In this document: positions 5,780 to 6,444 of the stretch, piece after piece
Layout: the number at the start of each line of letters is the position of its first letter
How positions within the stretch are numbered: the stretch's first letter is position 1
DNA from: Acidobacteriota bacterium
GTDB taxonomy: Bacteria; Acidobacteriota; Vicinamibacteria; Vicinamibacterales; 2-12-FULL-66-21
Direction: 5' to 3'
Length of the DNA stretch: 6,444 nucleotides
NCBI GenBank assembly: GCA_013362195.1
Contig: JABFWM010000068.1
Location: forward strand, 1-6,444
Made by a program: the position numbers and the translations under genes
The notes under the pieces: generated by a model
What the model saw: only the letters and a program-made list of their open reading frames with translations
What the model was told of the DNA's origin: nothing
The model's database searches: none

Positions 5780-6444
5780 ACCACTCCGGGTCGACGCCGC
5801 GCGGCGGCGAACGCGGAACGCTCAACGTCCTCCAGGTCTGCGACCATCTCGGCTGGGAGGGATCGCGGATGCACGGCGTCAAGCGCCTGTTCGCGTGGAT
5901 GATCCCGCGGTTCGACGCGTCGCGTTACAACGTGTCGCTGGTGAGCCTGCGCAAGAGGGATCTCTCCGAAGAGACGCTCGACGCCCTCGGCATCGACATC
6001 ACGTACCTGCACCGATCGAAGTTCGATCCGGCGACGCTGCCCGACCTGCTCAAGGTCATCGATCGCAAGCGGATCGACGTGCTGCACCTGCACGGCTATG
6101 GCGCAACCACCTTCGGGCGGGTCGCGGGCATGCTGCGCGGGCTGCCCACCATCCTGCACGAGCACGCGAACCTGACCGATACGCCGTGGTTCCAGAAGGT
6201 TGCCGACCGGCTGCTGGCGCCGGCCACCGACATCGCGATTGCGGTGTCGAAGAGCACCGCGGAGTTCGTCATCTCGGCGCGCCATGTGCCGCCCGAGCGG
6301 GTGAAGGTCGTCTACCTCGGCGTGCCGCTCGAGGAGTTCAGCCGCCGCCGATCGCCGGAAGAGATTGCCGGCTCGCGCCAGGAGCTGGGGATCGGGCCCG
6401 GCGAATACGCGATCGGAACGGTCACGCGCCTCCACGATTCCAAG
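5776..6444 (+). CDS. GT4-type glycosyltransferase, 3' end beyond the window (223 codons present)
   Basis: The frame is open from GTG 5776 to the last base, giving 223 residues with no stop. After about 15 extra residues, LNVLQVCDHLGWEGSRMHGV (16-35) forms the first strand and donor-side loop of a GT-B acceptor domain. DVLHLHGYGATTFGR (101-115) is the strand with the typical GT4 HxHG motif; LHEHAN (127-132) is the usual acceptor-domain His/Glu region. AVSKSTAEF (156-164) and VVYLGVPLEEF (178-188) are the classic GT4 strings before the interdomain hinge. IGTVTRLHDSK at the very end is the first strand of the donor domain (the family's G-x-V-x-RL-x-x-x-K motif). A full gene would be expected to run perhaps 150-200 codons further and to carry EX7E, which is not visible here. 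GTG overlaps the acyltransferase stop codon by four bases (GTGA). Donor and acceptor are unknown. Confidence 0.87.
   Translation, partial: MNHSGSTPRGGERGTLNVLQVCDHLGWEGSRMHGVKRLFAWMIPRFDASRYNVSLVSLRKRDLSEETLDALGIDITYLHRSKFDPATLPDLLKVIDRKRIDVLHLHGYGATTFGRVAGMLRGLPTILHEHANLTDTPWFQKVADRLLAPATDIAIAVSKSTAEFVISARHVPPERVKVVYLGVPLEEFSRRRSPEEIAGSRQELGIGPGEYAIGTVTRLHDSK

Noticed and set aside
5539..6435. 298-codon - strand frame at the right end
   Set aside because: It is the antisense shadow of the acyltransferase and the second GT4 gene, which have clear family motifs.

Overview
The window is G+C-rich DNA (roughly two thirds G+C by eye, with strong G/C preference at third codon positions). It carries part of a surface-polysaccharide or glycoconjugate biosynthesis locus. 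Acidobacteriota-like soil or metagenomic bacteria are a plausible source, judging from codon use, the style of the GT4 and membrane GT-C proteins, and a GGTCTT/AAGACC-type intergenic hairpin. This taxonomic call is inference from memory; the window has no marker gene.

Layout. Positions 1-444 contain no credible gene. They hold a degenerate tandem repeat of about six units of 50-57 bp (31-359), very rich in G and T and poor in A on the + strand, followed by a short leader with a possible -10 element. Three + strand genes then follow, tightly overlapped as an operon: a GT4 glycosyltransferase (445-1644), a class I SAM-dependent methyltransferase (1641-2441, GTG start, 4-base GTGA overlap) and an extended-SDR NAD(P)-dependent epimerase/dehydratase-like protein (2429-3409, probable TTG start). 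An 84-bp convergent gap holds a strong hairpin. On the - strand is a multi-pass membrane protein resembling GT39/GT-C glycosyltransferases (4993-3494). It is divergent, with only about 30 bp between start codons, from a second + strand pair: a hexapeptide-repeat acyltransferase (5024-5779) and a second GT4 glycosyltransferase (from 5776, again a GTGA overlap), which runs off the right end.

Working model (inference). Cytoplasmic GT4 enzymes add sugars to a growing glycan or lipid-linked glycan. The SDR may make or modify an activated sugar or lipid precursor, and the methyltransferase and hexapeptide acyltransferase may decorate it. The membrane GT-C protein may transfer a sugar from a polyprenyl-phosphate donor on the outer face of the membrane. 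Each protein belongs to a familiar superfamily and no exact substrate can be assigned. The least explained element is the tandem repeat at the left; the intergenic hairpin and the very compact divergent start region are secondary points of interest.
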